DNA of 42,191 nt. Origin: Deltaproteobacteria bacterium (lineage in GTDB: Bacteria > Desulfobacterota > Desulfarculia > Adiutricales > Adiutricaceae). The stretch is from NCBI GenBank assembly GCA_031263525.1, contig JAISFP010000501.1, positions 1 through 42,191 of the forward strand. Direction: 5' to 3'. The notes under the pieces were generated by a model that did not search any database, was not told the origin of the DNA, and worked only from the letters and a program-made list of their open reading frames with translations. Made by a program: the position numbers and the translations under genes. Positions 1-10,600 of this stretch are shown here, piece after piece (within the stretch, counting starts at the first letter, position 1; the number at the start of each line of letters is the position of its first letter).

Positions 1-3000
1 CTGGGCGGGTCTCTCCCTGCCGGTTTCGACCGCTGGGAGCTCGCGGACGGCAGGGGCCGCACAGTGGCTCACTGTGCGGCGCTGGGCGGATCTCTCCCTG
101 CCGGTTTCGACCGCTGGGAGATCGCGGACAGGAAGCGAAGGACAGCGGCTCACTCTTCCGCGCTGGCAGGGACCCTTCCTCAGGGCTTCGACCGATGGGA
201 GCTCGCGGACAAGAATGGTCACACAGTGGCGCACTCTTCCGCACTGGCCGGGACACTTCCGGAGGGTTTCGACAGATGGGATCTCGCGGACAAGAAGGGT
301 CGCACAGTCGCGCATTCGGCCGCGTTCGCCGGGACGCTTCCCAAGGGATTCAACAGATGGGAGCTCACGGACAAAGAAGGCAGCACAGTTGCGCATTCTG
401 CAGCGCTGGCCGGCAACCTTCCCAAGGACTTCGGCGACTGGACGCTCAGGGACATGAAGAACCGTTCCGTGGCGCACACGGCCGCGTATGCCGGGATTTA
501 TCCACGGAACTTTGACTGGTGGGATTACAGAGGCTGGTGCGACCGAACCGTGGGGCATGTCGCCGCCTACGCCGGTACGCTTCCGGACGATTTCGCCTGG
601 TGGGAGGAGACAGATATCTGGGACAATACTGTCGCACATGTCGCCGCCGAGGCGGGGACACTTCCGCATGACTTCGCGCATTGGGAAATCGTTGGAGGCT
701 ACTATAGCGAGAGCATCGCGGAAGCCGCGGCGAGATACGGCACTTTTCCCGAAGGCTTCGACCGCTGGGACATGGACGGGGGAAAGGGATGCACCGTGGC
801 CCACCATGCGGCCTGGGCAGGATTTCTTCCAGAGGGATTCAGTCAATGGGAACTTTCAGATCGGGACGGACGGAGCGTCGCCCACGCGGCAGCCAGGGGG
901 GGAGAGCTCCCGGACGACTTCGACATGTGGGAACTTGCCACCCCGTCAGGATGGACAGTCGCCCACGAGGCTGCCAGAGCTGGAGATCTCCCGGACGATT
1001 TCGACATGTGGGAGCTTGCGGACCGGTCCGGCTGGACCGTGGCCCACGCGGCAGCCCTGGCAGGAAATCTGCCTAAAGGTCTTGGCATGATGGACCTGAC
1101 CGACGACGCAGGCGTCACGGTCGCCCGCGCGGCCCTCGCGGCCAATCTCCCAGCCGGTTACGACAGCTGGGATCAGCTTATGGACAAGGTTCAGACTCTG
1201 GCCCACTTGTACGCCTTAAACGGGCAACTCCCGGAGGGATTCGACCTGTGGGAAATAGAGAACAAAAACGGATTGACAGTGGCCCACGTGGCCGCGAAGA
1301 TTTCCAAGCTGCCCGGGAACTTCTCTCAGTGGTCTCTTGCCAGGAAAAAGGACGGGTTCACTGTCGCTCATTCTGCCGCACAGTCCAAGAAATTTCTTCC
1401 TGCGGACTTCTCGCATTGGGAACTGGCCACTTACAAAGGGCGCACTGTAGCCCATGAGGCCTTGAGCAGGAACATGCTGCCTCCGAAATTTCGCAGATGG
1501 GAGATCTGCGACTTGAACGGACGCCCCCTGGCCCACGATGCCGTCAAGGCATTTGCCCTGCCTGAGGACTTCAGCCGCTGGGAGATTGCCGACAGAAACG
1601 GCTGGACAGTAGCCCACGAGCTTGTCTCCTTCGTTGGTGAGAGAAGCGATCACTTTCGTCAGTACAGACCCTTGTATGTGGAACGTATGCTTGCTGGCAG
1701 AACGGAAAAGACCGGCATTTTCCCCACGTGGTATTCCCAGCTTGTCCTGACCGACTGCCTCGGCTGGAGCGTGGCTCACGAGGCAGCGAAGTGGAATTTA
1801 CTTCCTCGCGATTTCTCGGACTGGGATCTCGCCGACGAGGACGGCGTGACGGTCAAGGACGTCGTGAATGGCGCAGTCAGGCGTGAGTGTCACCAGAAGC
1901 CGGAAACTGCCGGAGACACAGTCACTCGTGAGGGTCAGCAGAAGCTAGAAACTATCACGCCTGAGGGACAGCAGAACCTGGAAAATCCCGGAAGTGCCTT
2001 CTCGGGCAATCGACCGTGCGACACCGGCGCGGTCGGGGCGGACGGCGATGCCGGAAAAGCCGCCCGCGCGTCCGGCGGGGCAGGCGGCGATGCCGGAAAT
2101 GCCGCCCGCGCGTCCGGCGGTGCAGGACGGCAGCTGACTGCATATGCCGGACCGATCCTTGCGATACCTGAGCCGGCCGGTTCTGAAGAGCTGGCGCGGA
2201 TGTTCGCGGCAGCCGACTCGGGCAGCCTCCCGCCGCATTCCCCAGGCTGGAGGCTGTCCGACTCCTTCGGGAACTCTGTCGCTCATCGCGCCGCCAGGGC
2301 CGGTTTTCTCCCGCCAGGCTTCACGGACTGGAACATCGCCGGATTCAACGGATGGACAGTGGCGCACGAGGCCGCTCGTCACTCCAGTCTTCCACATGAC
2401 TTTTCACGGTGGGAACTTGCCAGGCCGCGCGGGCAGACCGTGGCACACGTGGCTTCGGCCTCCGGGGCCGGCCTCCCGCTGGACTTCCTTCACTGGGATC
2501 TAGTCTCCGAAGGAGGCTGGAGCGTCGCCCACCAGGCCGCGGCTGCAGGGAAGCTTCCTTCAGGATGGGACCGATGGGACATGGCGACCAGCGAAGGGGT
2601 GACAGTGGCGCACCTGGCCGCGTCGAGGGGCAGCCTCCCCGGGAATTTCTCCATGTGGGATCTTGCCGACAGTTCAGGCCGGACTGTCGCCCACGAGGCG
2701 GCTGGATCCGGCAGCCTCCCCGACGGCTTCGACAGCTGGAAGCTTTCCGACAGTGAAGGCACGACAGTGGCTCACGTCGCCGCCGCCTCCGGTGCCGGCA
2801 TCCCGGAAGACTTCGGGCTCTGGGACATGGCCGACGCCTCAGGGCGGACGGTAGCCCACGCGTACGCCGGCGCGAGACCGCTACCCCAGTCGTTCCGTGC
2901 CTGGGATCTCGCTGACCTGCGCGGATGGACTGTCGCCCACGAGGCGGCAAGGTACGGCCGCCTTCCTGCGGGTTTCGGATCATGGGATCTGGCCTGCAGC

Positions 3001-3411
3001 AATGGGCGGACAGCTGTCCAGAAGATTCCGCCGGGTGCAAGCTCTCCTGGGAGCTCCAATCTGTTTGACATTCATCCCCCCAACGGCTGGACGGTCGCCC
3101 ATGAGGCGGCCAGGAACGGCCGTCTGCCAGCCGACTTCTGCCGTTGGGACCTGTCGGATTCCGTCGGCTGGACGGTCGCCCACGAGACGGCAAGGAACGG
3201 GGAGCTTCCCGCTGGTTTCGACCGGTGGGAGCTGTCTGATAATGAAGGCTGGACCGTCGCCCACGAGGCTGCGAGAAGAGGACGGATTCTGGGAAATTTC
3301 AACTCCTGGAACATGGCTAGCCGGAACGGCATGACCGTGAGCGGCGCTCTTGAGGCATTCTTCATGGAGTCGCGCAGTGATGATTCCGGAACCGCTCCGG
3401 ATCCGTCCTGA
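1..3411 (+). CDS. Giant ankyrin-like 27-residue repeat protein A (5' end outside window)
   Basis: The frame is open from base 1 and already inside a repeat, so the true start lies upstream; 1136 residues are visible. About 36 units of 27 residues follow the pattern G-(W/R)-T-V-A-H-x-A-A-x-x-G-x-L-P-x-x-F-x-x-W-x-L-x-D-x-x. The first half (TVAH.AA..G) resembles the first helix of an ankyrin repeat, but the unit is 27 rather than 33 residues and has LP-F-W in place of helix 2. Units fill residues 1-618 and about 730-1120. Between them is a Gly/Ala/Glu-rich linker with its own short repeats. Units near residues 505-600 are degenerate, and one carries an insertion. No signal peptide or membrane segment is visible. 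Function is unknown; ankyrin-type solenoids usually bind proteins, so a scaffold or host-interaction role is inference. Gene B at 7665 belongs to the same family. Confidence 0.9.
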   Translation: MGGSLPAGFDRWELADGRGRTVAHCAALGGSLPAGFDRWEIADRKRRTAAHSSALAGTLPQGFDRWELADKNGHTVAHSSALAGTLPEGFDRWDLADKKGRTVAHSAAFAGTLPKGFNRWELTDKEGSTVAHSAALAGNLPKDFGDWTLRDMKNRSVAHTAAYAGIYPRNFDWWDYRGWCDRTVGHVAAYAGTLPDDFAWWEETDIWDNTVAHVAAEAGTLPHDFAHWEIVGGYYSESIAEAAARYGTFPEGFDRWDMDGGKGCTVAHHAAWAGFLPEGFSQWELSDRDGRSVAHAAARGGELPDDFDMWELATPSGWTVAHEAARAGDLPDDFDMWELADRSGWTVAHAAALAGNLPKGLGMMDLTDDAGVTVARAALAANLPAGYDSWDQLMDKVQTLAHLYALNGQLPEGFDLWEIENKNGLTVAHVAAKISKLPGNFSQWSLARKKDGFTVAHSAAQSKKFLPADFSHWELATYKGRTVAHEALSRNMLPPKFRRWEICDLNGRPLAHDAVKAFALPEDFSRWEIADRNGWTVAHELVSFVGERSDHFRQYRPLYVERMLAGRTEKTGIFPTWYSQLVLTDCLGWSVAHEAAKWNLLPRDFSDWDLADEDGVTVKDVVNGAVRRECHQKPETAGDTVTREGQQKLETITPEGQQNLENPGSAFSGNRPCDTGAVGADGDAGKAARASGGAGGDAGNAARASGGAGRQLTAYAGPILAIPEPAGSEELARMFAAADSGSLPPHSPGWRLSDSFGNSVAHRAARAGFLPPGFTDWNIAGFNGWTVAHEAARHSSLPHDFSRWELARPRGQTVAHVASASGAGLPLDFLHWDLVSEGGWSVAHQAAAAGKLPSGWDRWDMATSEGVTVAHLAASRGSLPGNFSMWDLADSSGRTVAHEAAGSGSLPDGFDSWKLSDSEGTTVAHVAAASGAGIPEDFGLWDMADASGRTVAHAYAGARPLPQSFRAWDLADLRGWTVAHEAARYGRLPAGFGSWDLACSNGRTAVQKIPPGASSPGSSNLFDIHPPNGWTVAHEAARNGRLPADFCRWDLSDSVGWTVAHETARNGELPAGFDRWELSDNEGWTVAHEAARRGRILGNFNSWNMASRNGMTVSGALEAFFMESRSDDSGTAPDPS

Positions 3412-3804
3412 ATCACTTGATTTTTCGGAGCATACGCTTTCTCATAACACGAAAAATTTCTATTGCCTTCAAAATTTGATTAATCCAATCAAGGTTCGGT
3501 CACAACTATGGCCGTCCATTTTGAAAATTTTAAATTTTGACTTGTTTCACGATCATTACCCAACAGTAATTTAAATCGCTCAAGATCATTTCAAGCCGAT
3601 ATATTCTTGTAAATGAATTTATAATTATTCTGAATAACTGAATACATTGATTAGGCAACGGTGGTATCAGTTCACGGATTCAAAAGGGGGGGGCCGACCC
3701 TGCGTCATGCCGGTTTCAATTTTCAGTCAGGCGACAGGATGGTCCGTGATCAGGGCGAGGCTGTCCTGAGCCAGGCGGGAGGTGGTCTTCCGTCCTCAGA
3801 ACTA
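3412..3804. other. AT-rich gap after repeat gene A
   Basis: No gene is recognised. The GC content drops sharply just after the stop codon of the repeat gene. An 8-bp inverted repeat (ATTTTTCG / CGAAAAAT) at about 3418-3456 has a long loop and is only a weak terminator candidate. The composition resembles the flanks of the AAA-ATPase islands elsewhere in the window. Confidence 0.4.
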
Positions 3805-3955
3805 TTACGCTTCCGGATAAATATTAGAAAATGTTGAAAGCTTTTCCCACATTACGGGAGCGAGTCATGGCAAAGAGATGCCAGATCTGGGGCCTTACGC
3901 TGATTTCTCACCCATGGAACGATAGCCAAAATTATAACATTTAACCGAACTCGTA
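3805..3955. mobile_element. MITE-like element, family 1, long subtype (copy 1)
   Basis: This 151-bp element has imperfect terminal inverted repeats: it begins TTACGCTTCCGGATAAAT and ends with the inverse of TTACGAGTTCGGTTAAAT. Both flanks carry TA, as expected for a TA target-site duplication. It is nearly identical to the two tandem copies at 35547-35849 and more distantly related to the 141-bp copies at 4950, 11842 and 23869. It has no coding capacity. TA duplication plus short size suggests a non-autonomous element moved by an IS630/Tc1/mariner-type transposase, which is an inference because no transposase is present here. Confidence 0.8.
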
Positions 3956-4949
3956 ATAATTCGCATGGCGAGAAAGATAACCGTTAGATGATTGGACTTG
4001 TCATGATCATTGAATTCAGACATTGACTTCAGTTGCTGAACAGTAGCTGTGGAACTCTTCCAACAGCCGTCAAGGCCGGAAACCCCGTCGCCTGGTAAAG
4101 CCCTGGGCTGGCCTGGCACAACGGAGCAGGGACTTCGGTGAACCCGAGGCAGGCCGTCTTCTGCTTCGAAAAGGCGGGCACAGGAGGGGTGCGGGACGCG
4201 CACGCGGCTTTGGGATTCATGTTGCTGGAGTGGTAGGTCGGGAAGCGCGACTGCCCGAAGGCACCGGACAGCCTGCAAAAGGCGGCTTGCTTGGCCTCCA
4301 GGACAGCCATGTTCGATACATCGACTGTCCGGAACAAAGTCGACTGAGAGCGGCAGACCCGGACAAGTCCATGGAGTTGTTGGAGATAGCCGTCGACGCA
4401 GAGAACAGAGCTAGCCATGCGGATTGTGAGGGGAACCTATGGCGGGTCGAACGGCAAGGGGATCGCCGGAACCGGCGGGCCTGACTGTTGCGACGATTAC
4501 TACGGTTCTGACTGCATCAAGAATAATCAAAAGTTCCAAAGGCGCCAAAGGACTGAAAGGAGCGAAAGGGGCAATGTCCTCGGCAACCCGAACCCCCCGG
4601 CCTTCTGCGGGCCTCCCCAGTCCCTCCTGCCTGGGAGGTGAACGGCTGGGTGCAGAAACTTTACGGGACGTTTCGTGGGTGTCGAAGCGATGGTCAGGCG
4701 CGAGGGATGACCGCTGGGGTGGGGAGGATGAGGAAAGAGGCCAGATCCAGTTAAGCCGTTCCGGGCGAAAGCCCGGGGAGATCCTCTCTCACTTCACGGA
4801 GGCAAAACCATTGGGATGACGGGGAACGGTCCGTCCTTAAGCTCCCCCGTCTATATCCTCCAGGAGCAGGAGCCATTCCGTGATTATCCCTTCCTCCATT
4901 ACATCCTCCAGGTCGCCGCCGCAGATACGATCTTTTTGGATCACGAATA
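3956..4949. other. Gap without a recognisable gene
   Basis: Several open frames of 70-130 codons exist on both strands, but none has a recognisable family, and they overlap one another. A perfect hairpin CCGGGC-GAAA-GCCCGG (4761-4776) has a GNRA-type tetraloop but no following T-run, so it is not called a terminator. The stretch is probably decayed sequence. Confidence 0.4.
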
Positions 4950-5090
4950 TTACACGTTTAATCAAATGTCGGAATTTGGCGCTCAGGCCAGGGGTGGAAT
5001 AGTCGGGAAAACCACCAGTTCTGGTATCTGCTCGTTGTGATTCGCTACTGTACTATGGAAGAAGATTCCGACATTTGGTTAAACGGGTAA
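4950..5090. mobile_element. MITE-like element, family 1, 141-bp subtype (copy 2)
   Basis: The 141-bp element starts TTACACGTTTAATCAAATG and ends CATTTGGTTAAACGGGTAA, giving inverted termini of about 25 bp. The left flank is TA and the right flank TG, so one side of the duplication has probably mutated. The interior aligns along its length with the copy at 11842 (same orientation) and with 23869 (opposite orientation). No ORF. Confidence 0.85.
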
Positions 5091-5393
5091 TGCAATGTTC
5101 GCGAGTGCCGATTCCGCGTCGATTTGCACGGGACCGGGACGCTTTTGCGAATTCGTTGTGCCTGCTCCCTTCCTTTCAAGCAGGAACTCCGGATGAGAAA
5201 ATCCAAACTCAAAAACGACACGCGCAAAGTCGAAGACAAGAGAGTCCCAAGTTTCGTTGCGAACGCGGTATGGATGAGAGACAGTCCAGTACCCGGTTCT
5301 GTCGCGCACCCATCTTCCGTGCGAGGACGCGCAGGCTGCAAGCCTCGGTCCTATGTCGGTGAGCATCCTGTACACGCCGGCCCTGCGCGGAGC

Positions 5394-6388
5394 GAAGCGT
5401 TCCCAGGAAAGAGCTATCGCGCGAAGTTCCCCGTCAAGCATGCCCATTGCCTCGGCGCGAGGTTTTCCGGCACGCCGTAGTAAGCGCCTGCAAGGGAGCC
5501 GGCCATGGTCGTCAGGGCCGGGCTGTCCCCGCCCAGCTACGCAGCCGAACGGACCGCCTCCTCAAAGGAAGTTGATTGCGGGAAACACTGTATGGCAATC
5601 GGGACGGTGCAGCTGCATGTCGCGTCGAATTTGTAACTCGACCGAACATCGGAGATCCGAAAATCACGACGAGTAAAATTTACGGGGATCACATGACGGA
5701 ACTCGCAGGTGGATTTGCCGTCACGAGCCATGCAGATGGCGACGGCCAATCCCCGAGCACCCCTTGTTCCTTCCGCGTGGTGGTGTGTGAGCGAGCAGAG
5801 CGTCTCGGCAGTCCTCGACGCGTCGTCTCGATCGGAAGCGGCCAGGCCGGCGGCGGACACCATCGCGGCACCGCCGCTCCCGAAGCTTCCGAAGGGCCCT
5901 GCGCCGTCTTGTCTGAGCCATTCGAGCATCCGCCGGCCAAGGGAGGGGAGCTCGCGCCCGGATGCCAGCGCCCGCATGCACGAGGCCGCCAGAACGCCCA
6001 GCAGTGCGCGGCGCTGATCCCCGTCCACGTCCCCATTCGATCGGGTATCCGCCCCGGAAATCCTGCCTACTTCCGGCGTGCCTTCGGGCGGCCCGGGGGC
6101 TCGCCTGGGTTTGCGGGCCCACGAGGCCGCCGCTACCAACTCGCGCGTAGGCAGTCCGCTCCAGAGCGCTTCGCAGCGCGACGTGCCGCCGGCTTTCATC
6201 TGGACCATAGGAGCGGGATAGGGGAAGGCGGCTCTTGCGGCCATGACCGCATCGGCGCAGGCCAGTGTCATGACGCTGATCCCAGTAGGGCGCGAGCCTG
6301 CCGAGAACAGCTCGAAGCCTGGCTTCGGGCGGACCCCCCGACCGAAACGCGAACCTATGATGTCCCCCACAATTGCCCCCATGACCAT
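5394..6388 (-). pseudogene. ADP-ribosylglycohydrolase-like pseudogene
   Basis: Intact members of this family remove ADP-ribose from proteins or related substrates, using two magnesium ions. The family landmarks are readable: an N-terminal GAIVGDIIGSRF, a Ser-Phe-Gly-x-Gly-x-Ala-Met-like block (usually SyGNGsAMR), THHHAEG (usually SHNHPEG), and YKFDATCSCTVPIAI near the C-terminus. The gene is broken. A TAG at 5537-5539 falls just before the metal-site block LGGDS, and the family sequence then resumes in the same frame (TMAGSLAGAYYGVP). A frameshift near 5455 is needed to continue into a plausible C-terminal helix (LDGELRAIALSWERF). The metal-binding TDD motif reads TGIS, and GGDSDT reads GGDSPA. 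The start was taken at the first ATG before VMGAIVGD, preceded by a purine-rich stretch. It lies between the two giant repeat genes on the opposite strand. Confidence 0.78.
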
Positions 6389-7664
6389 AACTTCGGTTCT
6401 TCCCTTCCGCTTGATATTAATCAAAGCCGGAACACGGCCTGGAAGGCCGGGTGACGGTCCCGCCGGCTCCCGGGCCGGAGGGGGGCGGGCGGCCCCGCGG
6501 CGCATGTTGCAGGACAGAAGAACCGGCGTGCCGCCGTCGGAGGGGCACTGGTACGAATTCGGGTCGGCAGCCCTGCAGCCGTCCCGCTTCCCAGGCCTGC
6601 GAGGCGCAACGCCAATTCAATAACCTCAAAATTTTATCCCCTTCTCTGTTCTTATTCAAATCTGTACGGAAGATTCAGACTCAAGCATCAAAATACCAGG
6701 GGCAAATCAGCACTTGGTATCCGTTTGCGAGGAGGCGGGCCGCCCTACCCGGCCGTCGGCAACCCTCGTCAGGGCAGCGAAAGGCCTCCGCTCGGCCTTC
6801 CGGCAATCTTTATCCGGGTTCCGGACCGCCTCCGCCCAACCCCCCGCCAACCCTCATTCGGCTCGCATTCCGCTTCGCCCGGACTTCCTTCCCGGGCTCC
6901 CGGAAAGTCTCCGCCAGGCACCTGCCGTCTCCGCACGTGAACATATATGCAAGTTCTTCTGGACTGCAACTGCCTGCGCGGGGGTCGCCCGGGACGGCCC
7001 CCGGGATCGTTTCCCGGCCTTCCAGGCCGGGTTCAGAGCCAAGTTCCGGGCCAAGTTTCTTGGCAGCAGGTCACGTTTGAACCCGGGGGTAGCCATATTG
7101 ACCTCAGACGGGTAAATCCGACCCTGCCTTCATCCCTCGCCCCCACCCCCGGTGAAAGGAAAGCTCCATGAAAGCCAGGCCCGGCGGACGAGGCCGCATG
7201 TCCGTGTCCTGACGGGTCCGGATGACTCCGAACGGCACCGGCCTGCCTGTTCAGGCGAGGAGCAAGTGCCTGCCTTGGCCGGTCACGATGCGGGAGAGGT
7301 GGCATTCTCCGGGATCATTCAGGGTTGCCCTCTTGGCGCATCATAATTCCATGCTTTGGTATTTTCCGTATGACCACGGGAAGGCTTGCTGATTGGGGAT
7401 CCTGATTTCAGATTCCGGAACGTGCCTTCCGTTACATGAAGTGCCGGGAATTCCAGATCGGGGGTCTAGACAAAATATGCCGTATCGTCTTACAATACTG
7501 GGAAGCGTCTACAGTACGGTCCATGCCGCACGAGGACTGAAAAGCCGCGCACGGAAAGACCCCGGAAGTCCTTTCTCTCCAGCCGGCAGAGGGGACAAGG
7601 TCATGGAACGCTACGGATTGTGCCTTCCCCGGAATCCAGGGGCGGGCGTCAAAGGCGCGAGGGC
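6389..7664. other. 1.3-kb gap upstream of repeat gene B
   Basis: No gene, RNA or repeat family is recognised. Most of it is GC-rich, with a short AT-rich patch around 6620-6710. It ends with the candidate promoter at 7467-7496. Open frames here overlap one another in conflicting frames and lack family signatures. Confidence 0.4.
7467..7496 (+). promoter_or_regulatory. Candidate sigma-70 promoter of repeat gene B
   Basis: TAGACA and TACAAT are separated by 18 bp, about 125-170 bp upstream of the possible starts of the repeat gene. The match is moderate, and this is the only promoter-like pair I noticed close to the gene. Confidence 0.35.
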
Positions 7665-10600
7665 ATGAAAACGGACAGGGCCATGCCGGCGGCGCCCGCT
7701 GCCGGGAGTGGCTCCGGGGTCCCGGAGGACGGAAGGGTCGAGGGAGTGCCCGAGCAGTCCCTCGCGGCAAGCCCGGCGTTGGCCGGGCCGTCAGTGTCCG
7801 TGTGCGGTGGAGTTCAGGGGGCCAGGGTGGAACGTGCAGTGGTTGCCGAAGATGCCGAAACGGCTCTGAAGGCGTGCGGAACGTCTCCGCTGGCCGGGGG
7901 AGTCGCGAAGGGGGATGGGAAAGCAGCTCTGGAGGCGGGCGATTTCTCTCGGGAGGCGGGGGGAGTAGAGCCGGCGGCTTCGGAACTGGCTCCGGAGGCT
8001 GGCGAAGCGGCTGGGGAGGCTGGCGTAGCGGCTCTGGAGGCCGGCGAGACGTGTCCGAAGGATTCGGAACTTGCTCCGGAGGCGGCCGGAACGGCTCCGG
8101 AGGCTTCGGAACCGGCTCCGGAGACGGTCGGAGCGGCTCTGGATGCCGGCAAAACGTCTCCGGAGGCTTCGGAACCGGCTCCGGAGACGGTCGGAGCGGC
8201 TCTGGATGCCGGGGGAGTCGTTCCGGAGGCGGGCGAAGCCGCGGACGGCTCCGGCGCGGCCTGCGTCGATCCGGTCCTGGAAGAGATCTTCAGGGCGGCA
8301 GGCGAGGGGCGCCTGCCCGAGGGCTGGGACCTGTGGGAGCTCTCCGACGGCGGGGGCCGGACCGTGGCGCATGCCGCGGCGGGCGGGGGCTTTCTTCCGC
8401 AAGGGTTCGGCCTCTGGGGGATGGCGGATTTCTCCGGATGGACCGTTGCGCATGCCGCGGCATCGGCTGGCAGGCTCCCCGAGGGGTTCGGGCTCTGGGA
8501 GCTGAAGGACTGCAAGGGCTGGCCGGTGGCCTGCGAGGCCGCGAAGGCCGGACGCATGCCGGAAACCTTCTGCATGTGGGATCTGGCCAACTCCAGGGGC
8601 TGGTCAGTCGCGCACGAGGCCGCGAAGGCGAGAAGGCTCCCCGAGGGCTTCGGACGCTGGGATCTGGTCACCTCCGAGGGGTGGACGGTCGCCCACATGG
8701 CGGCCAGGACCTCCACTCTGCCCGAGGGCTTCGGGATGTGGGAGCTCGCGAACGCCCAGGGCTGGACGGTAGCCCACGAGGCAGCCAAGGAGGGGTCGCT
8801 CCCGCCGGGCTTCGGCCTCTGGGGGCTCGCGAACTCCAAGGGCTGGACCGTCGCCCACGCCGCCGCCTGGCACGGGAAGCTTCCCGCCGGCTTTCCGGGC
8901 CCCTGGGACGCCCGAGACTGCAGGGGCGTGAGCGTTGCCCACGTCTGCGCGAGGAAGGGAAGCCTGCCCGCCGGCTTCGAGCACTGGGCCCTCGCCGACG
9001 ACGAGGGCTGGACCGTCGCCCACGAGGCGGCTCGCCGGGGGACGCTGCCCCCGGATTTTGCCGGGTGGCGGCTCACGGACGGGGAGGGCCGCTCCGTGGC
9101 GCACGTGGCCGTCTGGGCGGGCGCCCTTCCTGAGGATTTCGCCGACTGGGAGCTGGTCGACACCGACGGCAGGACGGTCGCGCATCTCGCCGCCATGAAG
9201 GGCAGGCTCCCGGACGGGTTCGCGCTCTGGGAGCTTCCGGACCGGAGCGGCTGGACGGTGGCCCACGCCGCGGCCTGGCAGGGGCGGATCCCGGAGGGTT
9301 TCGTGTCGTGGGACCTGGCCACGCCGACGGGCTGGACTGTGGCCCACGAGGCAGCTCGGCGCGGGTTCCTCCCTGACGGGTTCGGCATGTGGGAGCTTTC
9401 CGACAGTACGGGCCGGACCGTCGCCCACGAGGCGGCGGCAGCGGGGATCCTTCCGGAAGGGTTCGCCATGTGGTATCTGCAGGACGAGTCGGGGCGGACA
9501 GTCGCCCACGAGTCCGCCAGGCTGGGGATTCTGCCCCCCGGGTTCGACGGCTGGACGGAGGCGGACGACAGCGGCTGGACCGTGGCGCATGCCGCGGCCG
9601 CGGGAGGGATCCTCCCCCCCGGCTTCGCCGCCTGGGACACGGCCACGGCCAACGGTTGGACAGTCGCCCACGAGGCCGCGGCGCACCGCCGCCTGCCCGA
9701 AGGGTTCGGGGACTGGAGCCTCGCCACGGACAAGGGACGCACGGTGGCCCACGTTGCTGCGGCCCACGGGCCGCTTCCCGAGGGCTTCGGCCTGTGGGAC
9801 CTGGCCGACGCGAAAGGGCGCACGGTCGCGCACGTGGCGGCGGAACAGGGCAACCTGCCGGCGGATTTCGACGGCTGGGCCATAGCCGGCAGGGACGGGT
9901 GGACTGCGGCCCACACCGCCGCCATGTACGGGAACCTGCCGGAAGGGTACGCGCTCTGGGAGCTGGCCAGCTTCAACGGCCGCACGGTGGCGCACGTTGC
10001 CGCGCTTTCCGGGAACCTGCCGCCCGGCTTCAATCGGTGGACCCTCGCTGACTCCAGGGGGCGCACGGTCGCCCACGTCGCCGCGGAGACGGGACGCCTC
10101 CCCGACGCTCCGGAACTGTGGGCCGTGCCCAATCACGTCGGCTGGACAGCGGCCCACGAGGCGGCGCTCGCGGGGAAGCTGCCCCTCAATTTCGGCCTCT
10201 GGACTCTCGCCCGCCGCGACGGGTACACGGTCGCGCACGTGGCGGCGCAGAAGGGCGGCCTGCCCCCGGATTTCGGCGCATGGGAGACGGCCACCCCTGA
10301 CGGCTGGACCGTCGCACACGCCGCGGCCGCGGCCGGCACGCTCCCCGCAGGCTTCTGTCGCTGGGAGATCGCCAGCCGTTCCGGCCGCACTGTTGCCCAT
10401 GAGGCGGCATCCCGGGGCAACCTGCCCGACGGATTCGACATGTGGGATCTGACCGACGCGGACGGCATCAGCGTGGCCGACTCGGCCAGGGCCTTCGAAA
10501 GACGCGAAAGGCGGGACGCCGCCGCAAGGGCTTCAGGTGGCGGCGGCAGCTTGAAATTCGGTTCCAGAAACCATGGCGAAGGAACTGGCGGGACCCCGGG

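Noticed and set aside
1-3411. Ordinary 33-residue ankyrin repeats
   Set aside because: The unit length is consistently 27 residues and the second-helix pattern is missing, so the proteins are called ankyrin-like only.
4761-4776. CCGGGC-GAAA-GCCCGG hairpin as a terminator
   Set aside because: No T-run on either side and no gene ending nearby.
7814-10132. 772-codon open frame antisense to repeat gene B (and 598 codons at 8604-10400)
   Set aside because: It is a by-product of the high-GC 81-bp repeat, which lacks stop codons on the other strand. The sense frame has the consistent protein pattern.
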